A DNA stretch of 64,000 nucleotides from Sulfuritalea sp. (lineage in GTDB: Bacteria > Pseudomonadota > Gammaproteobacteria > Burkholderiales > Rhodocyclaceae), in NCBI GenBank assembly GCA_016716965.1, contig JADJUP010000056.1, positions 62,001 to 126,000 on the forward strand, in the 5' to 3' direction. This document shows positions 1-7,451 of this stretch, one piece after another. Within the stretch, counting starts at the first letter, position 1. The number at the start of each line of letters is the position of its first letter. The notes under the pieces are model-generated. The model searched no databases. It worked only from the letters and a program-made list of their open reading frames with translations, and was not told the origin of the DNA. A program made the position numbers and the translations under genes.

Positions 1-654
1 GCGGCGCTTGATGCCCTGGCGCGCGATCTCGCGTTCGAGGAGGGTCGGCGCCGCTCCTGAGGAACTGATCACCGCATGGTCCTCGGCTTCGAAGCGGGCC
101 AGGTCGAGGCTGTCGCCGATGCGCGGATGGTCGCGCGCCACCATGCAGACGAAGCTCTGCACGAACAGCGGCTGCTGGTGGAAGCCGGCTTCAAGTTGCG
201 GCAGGAATCCCACCGCGAGGTCGGCCTCGCCGCTTTCCAGCAGGCGTGCCGTGTCGTCGCTCATGGGGACGATCTCGATGCGGATGCCGGGCGCGGTTTC
301 GCGCAGCGTTTCCCACAGGCGCGGCAGCAGCACCAGCTGGCTGATGTCGGTCATGCAGATGCGGAAGTTGCGATCCGAGGTCGCCGGGTCGAATTCGCCA
401 CGATGGCCGAGCACCTTTTCCACGGCGGCCAGCACCTCGCGCACCGGCTGCACCAGGCCTTCGCTGAAGGGCGTGGGTTCCATGCCGTTCGAGGTGCGCA
501 CGAACAGCGGGTTGCCGAAATGGTGGCGCAACTTGGCCAGCGCAACGCTGACCGCCGGCTGTCCGAGGTCGAGCGCATCCGCCGCCGCGGTTACGCTGCG
601 CGTCTTGTAAATCGCGTCGAACACCATAAGCAGGCGGAAATCGATTGTTTCCAT
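1..654 (-). CDS. LysR-family transcriptional regulator (C-terminus cut by window edge)
   Basis: The first 218 residues of a LysR-type regulator are present; the gene runs off the left edge. The ATG at 654 begins METIDFRLLMVFDAIYKTRS, a typical winged-helix N-terminus, followed by the recognition-helix region (SVTAAADALDLGQPAVSVAL, about residues 20-39). An effector-binding domain follows, with the family-style FRICMTDISQLVLLP strand near residue 100. It is divergent from the gentisate dioxygenase gene across 153 bp and is the obvious candidate regulator of that operon, with the aromatic substrate or gentisate as inducer. The role is inferred from position; the domain assignment is read directly. 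A TTCGA-N10-TCGAA inverted repeat just upstream could be its operator. Confidence 0.9.
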   Translation of the reverse strand, partial: METIDFRLLMVFDAIYKTRSVTAAADALDLGQPAVSVALAKLRHHFGNPLFVRTSNGMEPTPFSEGLVQPVREVLAAVEKVLGHRGEFDPATSDRNFRICMTDISQLVLLPRLWETLRETAPGIRIEIVPMSDDTARLLESGEADLAVGFLPQLEAGFHQQPLFVQSFVCMVARDHPRIGDSLDLARFEAEDHAVISSSGAAPTLLEREIARQGIKRR

Positions 655-675
655 TCAGGGCAGCTTTATACGAAC

Positions 676-695
676 TTCGAATACTCTATATCGAA
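676..695. promoter_or_regulatory. Candidate LysR operator (TTCGA-N10-TCGAA)
   Basis: A perfect 5-bp inverted repeat with a 10-bp AT-rich centre lies 22 bp upstream of the LysR start, in the divergent intergenic region. It contains the T-N11-A pattern usual for LysR-type sites. A second, weaker repeat (TATTC-N8-GAATA, 731-748) lies nearer the dioxygenase gene. Binding is inferred. Confidence 0.4.
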
Positions 696-807
696 ATTCA
701 CGGATTTACTGGCCAAACGGCCCCGTCTACTATTCGCTTCTTTGAATAACGCAGCAATGTCGTGAGCCACTGGATCTCGCCATTGCACGGCCGACCAAGG
801 AGTGAAG

Positions 808-1845
808 ATGGACGAACTGGGGCGCCTCGAAGACCTGCCGGAAGACTACCGTGCGGCATTGACCGAGAAAAACCTCGTGCCTCTGTGGCCCAGCCTGCGC
901 GCCGTGCTGCCGCGCGGCAAGCCGGCGATCCGGACGCAGCCGACCTTCTGGTCCTACCAGGGGCTGCGCCCGCTGCTGATGCGCGCCGGCGAACTGACGC
1001 CGATCGAAAAGGCCGAACGCCGCGTGCTGGTGCTGGCCAATCCGGGCCACGGCCTGGAAAAGATGCAGGCCAGCTCCACCATCTATCTGGGCATGCAGTT
1101 GCTGCAACCCGGCGAATGGGCGCCGTCGCACCGCCACACGCCCAATGCCGTGCGCATGATCGTCGAGGGAGTCGGCGCCTACACCACGGTGGAGGGCGAG
1201 AAATGCCCGATGAGCCGCGGCGACCTGATCCTGACCCCGACCGGCATGTGGCACGAGCACGGCCACGACGGCAACGAACCCGTGGTCTGGCTCGACGTGC
1301 TCGACCTGCCCATCGTGTATTACTGCGAGGCGTCCTACGTCGTCGAGGGCAAGGCGCAAACCGTCACCGCCGAAGCCGTCGAGCAGGACTTCCAGCGCGG
1401 TGGCGTGCTGCCGGCGCCGATGTTCAAGCGCAGCGGCAAGACATTTCCGATGCTGCGCTATCCCTGGGCCGACGTGCGCCGCACGCTGGAATCCATGGCC
1501 GCGCGACAACCCGGGATCGAGGCGGTGCAGGTCGCCTACGTCAATCCCGAGAACGGCCACGACTGCCAGCGCATCCTCGGCTACTCGGCCCTGATGCTGC
1601 GTCCCGGCGAGCGCCTGGCAATGCCGGCACGCTCCACCGCGATGGTTTTCCATCAGATCGAGGGCAGCACCGAAGTCACCGCCGCCGGACAGGCATTCCG
1701 CCTCGCCGACGCCGACACCTGCTGCATTCCCGGCTACGAGCCGATCACGCTGCAGAACCTCGCCGCCGATCGGCCCTCCTTTGTCTTCATCGCCGACGAC
1801 GCGCCGCTGCAGAAAAAGCTCGGCGTCTACGAAATCAGAAACTGA
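808..1845 (+). CDS. Gentisate 1,2-dioxygenase (bicupin)
   Basis: Cytoplasmic Fe(II) ring-cleavage enzyme converting gentisate to maleylpyruvate. The 345-residue protein has the family length and two cupin domains. The metal-binding HRHTPNAVR motif puts His at about 108 and 110, with a further His in MWHEHGHDG near 149. I chose the ATG at 808 because AAGGAG (797-802) precedes it by 5 bases; a GTG two codons upstream overlaps that ribosome-binding site. It is first in a three-gene operon with a fumarylpyruvate hydrolase and a 3-hydroxybenzoate hydroxylase, which fits gentisate rather than the related 1-hydroxy-2-naphthoate or salicylate dioxygenases of the same fold. Confidence 0.92.
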   Translation: MDELGRLEDLPEDYRAALTEKNLVPLWPSLRAVLPRGKPAIRTQPTFWSYQGLRPLLMRAGELTPIEKAERRVLVLANPGHGLEKMQASSTIYLGMQLLQPGEWAPSHRHTPNAVRMIVEGVGAYTTVEGEKCPMSRGDLILTPTGMWHEHGHDGNEPVVWLDVLDLPIVYYCEASYVVEGKAQTVTAEAVEQDFQRGGVLPAPMFKRSGKTFPMLRYPWADVRRTLESMAARQPGIEAVQVAYVNPENGHDCQRILGYSALMLRPGERLAMPARSTAMVFHQIEGSTEVTAAGQAFRLADADTCCIPGYEPITLQNLAADRPSFVFIADDAPLQKKLGVYEIRN

Positions 1846-1856
1846 AACGAGAAAAC

Positions 1857-2567
1857 ATGACTACCCCCACGTACCTGTTCGTTCCGCCCGCTATTCCATC
1901 GTTGCCGGTGCTCGGCACCGGCGCCCGCTTCCCGGTCAATCGCATCTTCTGCGTCGGCCGCAACTACCACGCGCATGCCGTGGAAATGGGCCGCCCGGTG
2001 GACAAGGCGACCATGAAGCCTTTCTACTTCACCAAGTCGCCCTCGACCCTGGTCGAGTCCGGCGCCACCGTGCCCTACCCGGCCGGCACCGCGAACTATC
2101 ACTATGAGATGGAACTCGTGGTCGCCATCGGCGCGCAGGGCTTTCGCCTGACCGAAGCCGAGGCGCAGCGCATGATCTGCGGCTATGCCGCCGGCCTCGA
2201 CATGACGCGGCGCGACCTGCAACTGGTGGCGCGCGACCAGGGCCGGCCCTGGGACCTGGGCAAGGATTTCGAGAAGTCCGCCGTGTGCTCGCCCATCCTG
2301 CCCATCGGTAATCTCGGCGTGCTGACGGGCGGCGCCATCACGTTGCAGGTCAATGGCGAAACGAAACAGAGCGCCGACCTCGCCCAGTTGATCTGGAACA
2401 TTCCGGAACTGCTGGCCGACCTGTCGCAGTATTACCACCTCGAACCCGGCGACCTGATCTACACCGGCACGCCGGAGGGCGTCGGCCCGGTCAAGCCCGG
2501 TGATCGCATCAGCGGCCACATCGACCGCGTCGGCGACGTTTCGCTGACGATCGGCCAAGCCGAATAG
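1857..2567 (+). CDS. Fumarylpyruvate hydrolase (FAA hydrolase family)
   Basis: A 236-residue fumarylacetoacetase-family enzyme, expected to split fumarylpyruvate (or maleylpyruvate) into pyruvate and fumarate (or maleate). The sequence shows the family N-terminal FCVGRNYHAHAVEMG, the metal-binding YHYEMELVVAIG (Glu about 84 and 86) and the C-terminal LIYTGTPEGVGPV loop. It starts 11 bp after the dioxygenase and lies 16 bp before the hydroxylase, so it is almost certainly cotranscribed. No maleylpyruvate isomerase gene is in the window, so either the isomerase is elsewhere or this enzyme takes the cis isomer directly. Confidence 0.88.
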   Translation: MTTPTYLFVPPAIPSLPVLGTGARFPVNRIFCVGRNYHAHAVEMGRPVDKATMKPFYFTKSPSTLVESGATVPYPAGTANYHYEMELVVAIGAQGFRLTEAEAQRMICGYAAGLDMTRRDLQLVARDQGRPWDLGKDFEKSAVCSPILPIGNLGVLTGGAITLQVNGETKQSADLAQLIWNIPELLADLSQYYHLEPGDLIYTGTPEGVGPVKPGDRISGHIDRVGDVSLTIGQAE

Positions 2568-2583
2568 GCGCAGGAGGAACCGG

Positions 2584-3774
2584 ATGAGCCAACAACTGCC
2601 TGTCATCGTCGCCGGCGGCGGCATCGGCGGCCTTGCCGCCGCGCTGGCCCTGGTGCGCCAGGGCTTCAGCGTCACGGTGCTGGAACAGTCACCGCAAATC
2701 GGCGAGATCGGCGCCGGCATCCAGCTTGGGCCCAACGCCTTCCACGCCTTCGACGCGCTCGGCGTCGGCGAGAAGGCGCGCGGCCGCGCGGTCTATACCG
2801 ACTACATGATCATGCACGACGCCATCGACGAATCCGTCGTAGGCCGCATCCCCACCGGCGAAGCATTCCGCCAGCGCTTCGGCAATCCCTACGCGGTGAT
2901 CCATCGCGTCGATGTGCATACCTCGCTGCTGGAAGGCGCACAGGAAACCGGACGCGTCGAGTTCCTGACCTCGACCCGCGCCGAACGCATCGAGCAGGAT
3001 GACGCCAGCGTCACCGTGATCGACCAGCACGGCACCGCCCATCGCGGCCTGGCGCTGATCGGCGCCGATGGCGTCAAATCGGTGGTGCGGGCCCAGTACG
3101 TCAATGACCCGCCGCGAGTCACCGGCCACGTGGTGTATCGCGCGGTGGTGGACAAGAAGGATTTTCCGCTCGATCTGCAATGGAACGCGGCCAGCATCTG
3201 GGTCGGCCCCAACTGCCATCTGGTGCACTATCCGCTGCGCGGCGGCGAGCAGTACAACGTGGTGGTCACCTTCCACAGCCGCCAGCAGGAGGAATGGGGC
3301 GTCACCGAAGGCAGCAAGGAGGAAGTGCAAAGCTACTTCCAGGGCATCTGCCCGCGCGCGCGCCAGTTGATCGACCTGCCGAAATCCTGGAAGCGCTGGG
3401 CCACGGCGGACCGCGAACCGATCGGCCAATGGACCTTCGGCCGCGCCACGCTGCTGGGCGACGCCGCGCATCCGACCACGCAATACATGGCGCAGGGCGC
3501 CTGCATGGCGATGGAAGACGCGGTGACGCTGGGCGAGGCGCTGCGCGTCAACGGCAACGATTTCACCAAGGCCTTCGCGCTTTACCAGCGCTCGCGCGTC
3601 GCCCGTACCGCGCGCATCGTGCTCTCCTCGCGCGAGATGGGCCGCATCTACCACGCCAAGGATGTCGAGCGACTGGTGCGCAACGACTTGTGGAAAGGCC
3701 GCACGCCGGAACGCTTCTACGACGCGATGGAATGGCTCTACGGCTGGAACGTCGGCAACTGCCTCGCCGATTGA
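2584..3774 (+). CDS. 3-Hydroxybenzoate 6-hydroxylase-type FAD monooxygenase
   Basis: Class A flavoprotein monooxygenase of 396 residues, likely hydroxylating 3-hydroxybenzoate to gentisate with NAD(P)H and O2. The FAD Rossmann motif VAGGGIGGL is at residues 9-17, the DG motif (GADGVKSVV) near 160 and the GD motif (LLGDAAHPTTQYMAQGA) near 290-305. A good ribosome-binding site (AGGAGG, 2572-2577) precedes the ATG. The position after the dioxygenase and hydrolase supports gentisate formation; salicylate 5-hydroxylase and other members of the fold cannot be excluded by sequence alone. It is the last gene of the operon and converges on livF. Confidence 0.85.
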   Translation: MSQQLPVIVAGGGIGGLAAALALVRQGFSVTVLEQSPQIGEIGAGIQLGPNAFHAFDALGVGEKARGRAVYTDYMIMHDAIDESVVGRIPTGEAFRQRFGNPYAVIHRVDVHTSLLEGAQETGRVEFLTSTRAERIEQDDASVTVIDQHGTAHRGLALIGADGVKSVVRAQYVNDPPRVTGHVVYRAVVDKKDFPLDLQWNAASIWVGPNCHLVHYPLRGGEQYNVVVTFHSRQQEEWGVTEGSKEEVQSYFQGICPRARQLIDLPKSWKRWATADREPIGQWTFGRATLLGDAAHPTTQYMAQGACMAMEDAVTLGEALRVNGNDFTKAFALYQRSRVARTARIVLSSREMGRIYHAKDVERLVRNDLWKGRTPERFYDAMEWLYGWNVGNCLAD

Positions 3775-3803
3775 CACGGCGCAAGCCTGGCGGCGCGCTG
3801 TGC

Positions 3804-3827
3804 GCCGTGTCGCCAGCGCCGACTCTT
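3804..3827 (+). repeat. 24-bp dispersed repeat, copy 1
   Basis: GCCGTGTCGCC followed by AGCGCCGACTCTT, in the convergent gap between the hydroxylase and livF. It belongs to the family described in the findings. Confidence 0.85.
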
Positions 3828-3838
3828 GAAGTACTGAA

Positions 3839-4579
3839 CTACTCGCCGAGGTAGGCGGCGCGCACGCGCGGATCGGCGAGCAGCGCGGCGGAATTGTCGG
3901 CCAGCGTGATCGTGCCGCTTTCCATCACGTAGCCGCGCGAACAGAGTTCCAGGGCAAGCTTCGCGTTCTGTTCCACCAGCAGCACCGTCATGCCTTCGGC
4001 GGCGACGGCGCGGATCACCTCGAATACCTTCTCCACCATCAGCGGCGCCAGGCCCATCGAGGGCTCGTCGAGCAGCAGCAATTTCGGCCTCCCCATCAGG
4101 GCGCGGCCGATGGCCAGCATCTGCTGTTCGCCGCCGGAGAGCGTGCCGGCCACTTGCGACGCGCGTTCGCGCAGGCGCGGCAGCAGCGCGTGGATGCGTT
4201 CCAGGTCGGCGGCGATGTCGGCCTTGTCGTCGCGATGGTAGGCGCCCATGGCGAGGTTTTCGGCTACCGTCAGGCGGGCGAAGATGCCGCGGCCTTCGGG
4301 TACCAGCGCCAATCCCTTGCGGATCAGTTCGTGCGATGGCAGGGCATCGATGCGCTCGGTGCCGTAGTGGATCTCGCCCTGCGCCGGGATCATGCGCGCC
4401 AGCGCCTTCAGCGTCGAGGTCTTGCCGGCGCCGTTGGCACCGATCAGGCAGACCATCTCGCCTTCTTCGACGGCAAAGGATATCCCTTTGACGGCCTCGA
4501 TTCCGCCGTAGTGAATCTGAAGATTCACAGCCGGGCCCCGGGGGGGGGGGGGGGGGACGTGCTCGCTCGAATGGTTCAT
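3839..4579 (-). CDS. livF: Branched-chain amino-acid-type ABC transporter ATPase LivF
   Basis: One of two ATPases of a Liv-type importer. Walker A (GANGAGKTST) is near residue 47, the signature LSGGEQQML near 145 and Walker B (LLLLDEPSMGLAP) just after. The N-terminus is odd: the ATG at 4579 abuts the livG stop codon, and residues 8-14 are a proline run encoded by a 17-base G homopolymer (plus strand, 4540-4556). The conserved fold begins at NLQIHYGG, and an in-frame GTG at 4528 downstream of the tract could be an alternative start. With the gentisate operon beside it, the transporter may carry aromatic acids, as some Liv systems do; that is inference. Confidence 0.9.
   Translation of the reverse strand: MNHSSEHVPPPPPRGPAVNLQIHYGGIEAVKGISFAVEEGEMVCLIGANGAGKTSTLKALARMIPAQGEIHYGTERIDALPSHELIRKGLALVPEGRGIFARLTVAENLAMGAYHRDDKADIAADLERIHALLPRLRERASQVAGTLSGGEQQMLAIGRALMGRPKLLLLDEPSMGLAPLMVEKVFEVIRAVAAEGMTVLLVEQNAKLALELCSRGYVMESGTITLADNSAALLADPRVRAAYLGE
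4540..4556. repeat. 17-base G homopolymer in the start region of livF
   Basis: Seventeen consecutive G on the plus strand (C on the coding strand) lie between two possible livF starts. A one-base change in length would frameshift a product started at 4579 but not one started at the GTG at 4528. It could be a phase-variable tract or a sequencing uncertainty. Confidence 0.85.
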
Positions 4580-5350
4580 TTACCCGGCGCTCGTGCCAAG
4601 ATAGGCCTCGATGACCTTTGGATTGCTGCGCACCACGTCGGGAACGTCTTCGGCGATCTTTTCGCCGTACTCGAGCACCGCAACGCGGTCGCACAGGCCC
4701 ATCACCAGCTTGACGTCGTGCTCGATCAGCAGCACCGTCAGACCATCCTTGCGCAGGCCCTCGATGAGCTGGCGCAGGCCGACGGTTTCGGTCGCGTTCA
4801 TGCCGGCGGCGGGTTCGTCGAGCGCCAGCAGTTGCGGGTCGGTGGCCAGCGCACGGGCGATCTCCAGTCGACGCTGGTCGCCGTAGGAGAGGTTGCGCGC
4901 CAGGTCGTCGGCGCGGTCGGCGATGCCCACGTAATGCAGCAGCTCGTCGGCACGGCGGCGGATGGCGGCTTCTTCCGCGCGCTCGGCGCGGGTGCGCAGG
5001 ATGGCGCCGAAGACGCCGGCCCGGGTGCGCACATGACGGCCGACCATGACGTTTTCGCGCGCCGTCATGTTGCCGAACAGGCGGATGTTCTGGAAGGTGC
5101 GCGCGATGCCGGCGGCGGCCACGGTGTGCGGGCTCTCCAGCGACAGTGCCTTGCCGGCGAACAGCACCTCGCCGCCATCGCGCGGATAGAGGCCGGTGAA
5201 CACGTTGAACAGCGTGGTCTTGCCGGCACCATTGGGCCCGATCAGGCCGTAGATCTCGCCACGGCGGATGGTCAGCGAGACATCCTGCAGCGCCTGCACG
5301 CCGCCGAATTTCTTGCCGATGTTGCGGGCTTCGAGCAGGACCCCGGTCAT
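4580..5350 (-). CDS. livG: Liv-type ABC transporter ATPase LivG
   Basis: A 256-residue ATPase with Walker A GPNGAGKTTLFN near residue 38, signature LSYGDQRRLEIARAL, Walker B LLALDEPAAGMN and the H-loop IEHDVKLV. The NAT-type LivG ending (IAEDVPDVVRSNPKVIEAYLG) is intact. Its ATG overlaps the livM stop as ATGA, indicating translational coupling. It works with LivF at the cytoplasmic face of the LivHM permease. Confidence 0.94.
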   Translation of the reverse strand: MTGVLLEARNIGKKFGGVQALQDVSLTIRRGEIYGLIGPNGAGKTTLFNVFTGLYPRDGGEVLFAGKALSLESPHTVAAAGIARTFQNIRLFGNMTARENVMVGRHVRTRAGVFGAILRTRAERAEEAAIRRRADELLHYVGIADRADDLARNLSYGDQRRLEIARALATDPQLLALDEPAAGMNATETVGLRQLIEGLRKDGLTVLLIEHDVKLVMGLCDRVAVLEYGEKIAEDVPDVVRSNPKVIEAYLGTSAG

Positions 5351-6384
5351 TTTCGATCCGCGTCGAGTTCACGCTTGTGCCGCGTCTCCGGCCACAGGCC
5401 GGCGGGGCGGAAGCGCATGGTCAGCACCAGGGCAAGGCCGAAGATCAGCATGCGCAGCACCTCGGGATCGACCAGCATTTTGCCGAACAGGGCTTTCTGC
5501 GCCGGCTCGACGGTGTAGCGCAGCAGTTCGGGCATGAAGGAAAGCAGCACGGCGCCGGCGATCACGCCCCAGATGTTGCCCATGCCGCCCAGTACCACCA
5601 TGGCCAGGATCATGATCGATTCGTTGAGGATGAAGCTCTCGGGACTGACGAAGCCCTGGATCGCCGCGAACATGCCGCCGGCGATGCCGCCGAACGACGC
5701 CCCCATGGCGAAGGCCAGCAGCTTGATGTTGCGCGTGTTGATGCCGGCGGCCTTGGCCGCGATCTCGTCCTCGCGGATCGCGACCCAGGCGCGGCCGATG
5801 CGCGAATCCTGCAATCGCCGGTTGATCACGATGACGGCGAGAAGCACGATCAGCAGGAAGTAGTAGTACTTGATCGGCCCGCTGAGCGCACCGGAGTTGG
5901 CCGAAAAGCTGAAGTCGCCGAGGCGGAAGGGGTCGATCAGGTTGATGCCCTTCGGCCCGTTGGTGACGTTGATCGGGTTCGACAGGTTGTTCATGAAAAT
6001 GCGCACGATCTCGCCGAAGCCCAGCGTGACGATGGCGAGGTAGTCGCCGCGCAGGCGCAAAGTCGGCGCTCCCAGCACGGCGCCGGCGATGCCGGCCACC
6101 GCGGCGCCGATCGGCAGGATGACCCAGAACGGCAGGTGCAGGCCGAAATGCGGCGATGCCAGCAGCGCATAGACGTACGCGCCGACCGCGAAGAAGGCCA
6201 CGTAGCCGAGGTCGAGCAGGCCGGCGAAGCCGACCACGATGTTGAGCCCGAGCGACAGCAGGACGAACAGCACCGCGAAGTTGGTGATGCGTACCCAGGC
6301 CGTGCCGGCCATCGCCAGCACAAAGGGTAGCGCGATCAGGGATACCGCGATTGCGGCGAGGCCGAGCTTTTCCCGGGCTGACAT
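5347..6384 (-). CDS. livM: Liv-type ABC transporter permease LivM
   Basis: Inner-membrane permease of 345 residues with many hydrophobic segments and the LivM hallmarks LGLNIVVGFAGLLDLGYVAF, APTLRLRGDYLAIVTLGFGE and GGMGNIWGVIAGA. I start it at the ATG at 6384 (MSAREKLGLAAIA): the open frame continues upstream into livH, but that part is hydrophilic and unlike the family. It lies 11 bp after livH and overlaps livG by 4 bp. Confidence 0.92.
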   Translation of the reverse strand: MSAREKLGLAAIAVSLIALPFVLAMAGTAWVRITNFAVLFVLLSLGLNIVVGFAGLLDLGYVAFFAVGAYVYALLASPHFGLHLPFWVILPIGAAVAGIAGAVLGAPTLRLRGDYLAIVTLGFGEIVRIFMNNLSNPINVTNGPKGINLIDPFRLGDFSFSANSGALSGPIKYYYFLLIVLLAVIVINRRLQDSRIGRAWVAIREDEIAAKAAGINTRNIKLLAFAMGASFGGIAGGMFAAIQGFVSPESFILNESIMILAMVVLGGMGNIWGVIAGAVLLSFMPELLRYTVEPAQKALFGKMLVDPEVLRMLIFGLALVLTMRFRPAGLWPETRHKRELDADRK

Positions 6385-6395
6385 GCCGGCGACCA

Positions 6396-7391
6396 CTACG
6401 CGCGCTCCGAGACGCGTTCGCCGAGCAGTCCCGAGGGCCGGAACACCAGCACCAGGATCAGCATCAGGAAGGCGAACACATCCTGGTAGTTGCTGCCGAA
6501 CAGCACGAAGTGCCCGCCGTCGGCGCAACGCTCGCCCATCCATCCCGCGCCGGAACCCGCTCCGGGCCAGCGGCAGAGGTCGGTGAATTCGCCGATGTAA
6601 CCGGTGCCCAATGCTTCGACCAGCCCCAGCAGGAGGCCGCCGACCATGGCCCCGGGAAGGTTGCCGATGCCGCCCAGCACGGCGGCGGAGAAGGCCTTGA
6701 GGCCGAGCGTGAAGCCCATCGTGTAGTGGGCGATGCCGTAGTAGGTGCCGAACATGACGCCGGCCACGGCCCCGAGCCCGGCGCCGATGACGAAGGTGGC
6801 AGCGATCACGCGATTGGCGTTGATGCCCATCAGGGCGGCGACATGCACGTTCTCCGCAGTGGCGCGGATGGCGATGCCGAAGCGGGTGCGATAGACGAAC
6901 CAGGAGAGGCCGCCCATCATCACCATCGACAACAGAATGATGGAAATCTGCACGCCGCTGATGGCGGCGCCGCCGATGGTGAAGCTCGGATTGTCGATGA
7001 TCTGCGGAAAGGCCAGCGGATTGCGGCCCCAGATCAACAGCGCGAGGTGCTGCAGGATGATGGACATGCCGATCGCCGTGATCAGCGGTGCGAGGCGCGG
7101 CGCGTGGCGCAAGGGGCGGTAGGCGACCCGTTCGAGCGAATAGCCGATTGCCATGCAGGCCGGAATCGCGGCGAGTACGCCGGCGAGCACGATGGCCAGC
7201 GGCGGCAGCGCGCTGCCGGCGAGCGAGGTGATCACGGCGAAGGCGACCATGGCGCCGATCATCACCACCTCGCCGTGGGCGAAGTTGATCAACTGGATCA
7301 CGCCATAGACCATGGTGTAGCCCAGCGCCACGACGGCGTAGACGCTGCCGGTGGTGAGGCCGTTGATGATCTGCTGGAGCAGGATATCCAT
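6396..7391 (-). CDS. livH: Liv-type ABC transporter permease LivH
   Basis: A 331-residue permease with the LivH N-terminus (LQQIINGLTTGSVYAVVALG) and the typical GAMVGGLLLGLVEALG segment. A non-conserved, glycine- and cysteine-containing stretch of about 25 residues (beginning TDLCRWPGAGSGAG) sits between the usual GYIGEF and FGSNYQDVFAF elements, extending a periplasmic or cytoplasmic loop. The protein is otherwise complete. It is separated from the upstream binding-protein gene by an intrinsic terminator that probably sets a high binding-protein to permease ratio. Confidence 0.93.
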   Translation of the reverse strand: MDILLQQIINGLTTGSVYAVVALGYTMVYGVIQLINFAHGEVVMIGAMVAFAVITSLAGSALPPLAIVLAGVLAAIPACMAIGYSLERVAYRPLRHAPRLAPLITAIGMSIILQHLALLIWGRNPLAFPQIIDNPSFTIGGAAISGVQISIILLSMVMMGGLSWFVYRTRFGIAIRATAENVHVAALMGINANRVIAATFVIGAGLGAVAGVMFGTYYGIAHYTMGFTLGLKAFSAAVLGGIGNLPGAMVGGLLLGLVEALGTGYIGEFTDLCRWPGAGSGAGWMGERCADGGHFVLFGSNYQDVFAFLMLILVLVFRPSGLLGERVSERA

Positions 7392-7392
7392 G

Positions 7393-7431
7393 ACAAATAA
7401 AACGGGGAAGGCGCGTCAGCGACTTCCCCGT
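7393..7431 (-). terminator. Intrinsic (attenuating) terminator after the binding-protein gene
   Basis: On the minus strand a 9-bp stem (ACGGGGAAG with CTTCCCCGT) and a 12-base loop are followed by TTTTATTTG, between the binding-protein gene and livH. Read-through would still express livHMGF. Confidence 0.8.
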
Positions 7432-7451
7432 TTGCTTGCGCTCCGTCCTGC

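Noticed and set aside
730..1653. 307-codon frame opposite gentisate dioxygenase.
   Set aside because: Antisense shadow rich in Arg, His and Gly with no family similarity.
4154..5518. 454-codon frame opposite the LivF/LivG genes.
   Set aside because: Antisense shadow of two clear ATPases.
6060..6083. Partial match to the 24-bp repeat in livM (AAAGTCGGCGCT... ACGGCG).
   Set aside because: Centre differs and the codons are the conserved LivM motif LGAPTLRLRG, so it is explained by protein conservation.
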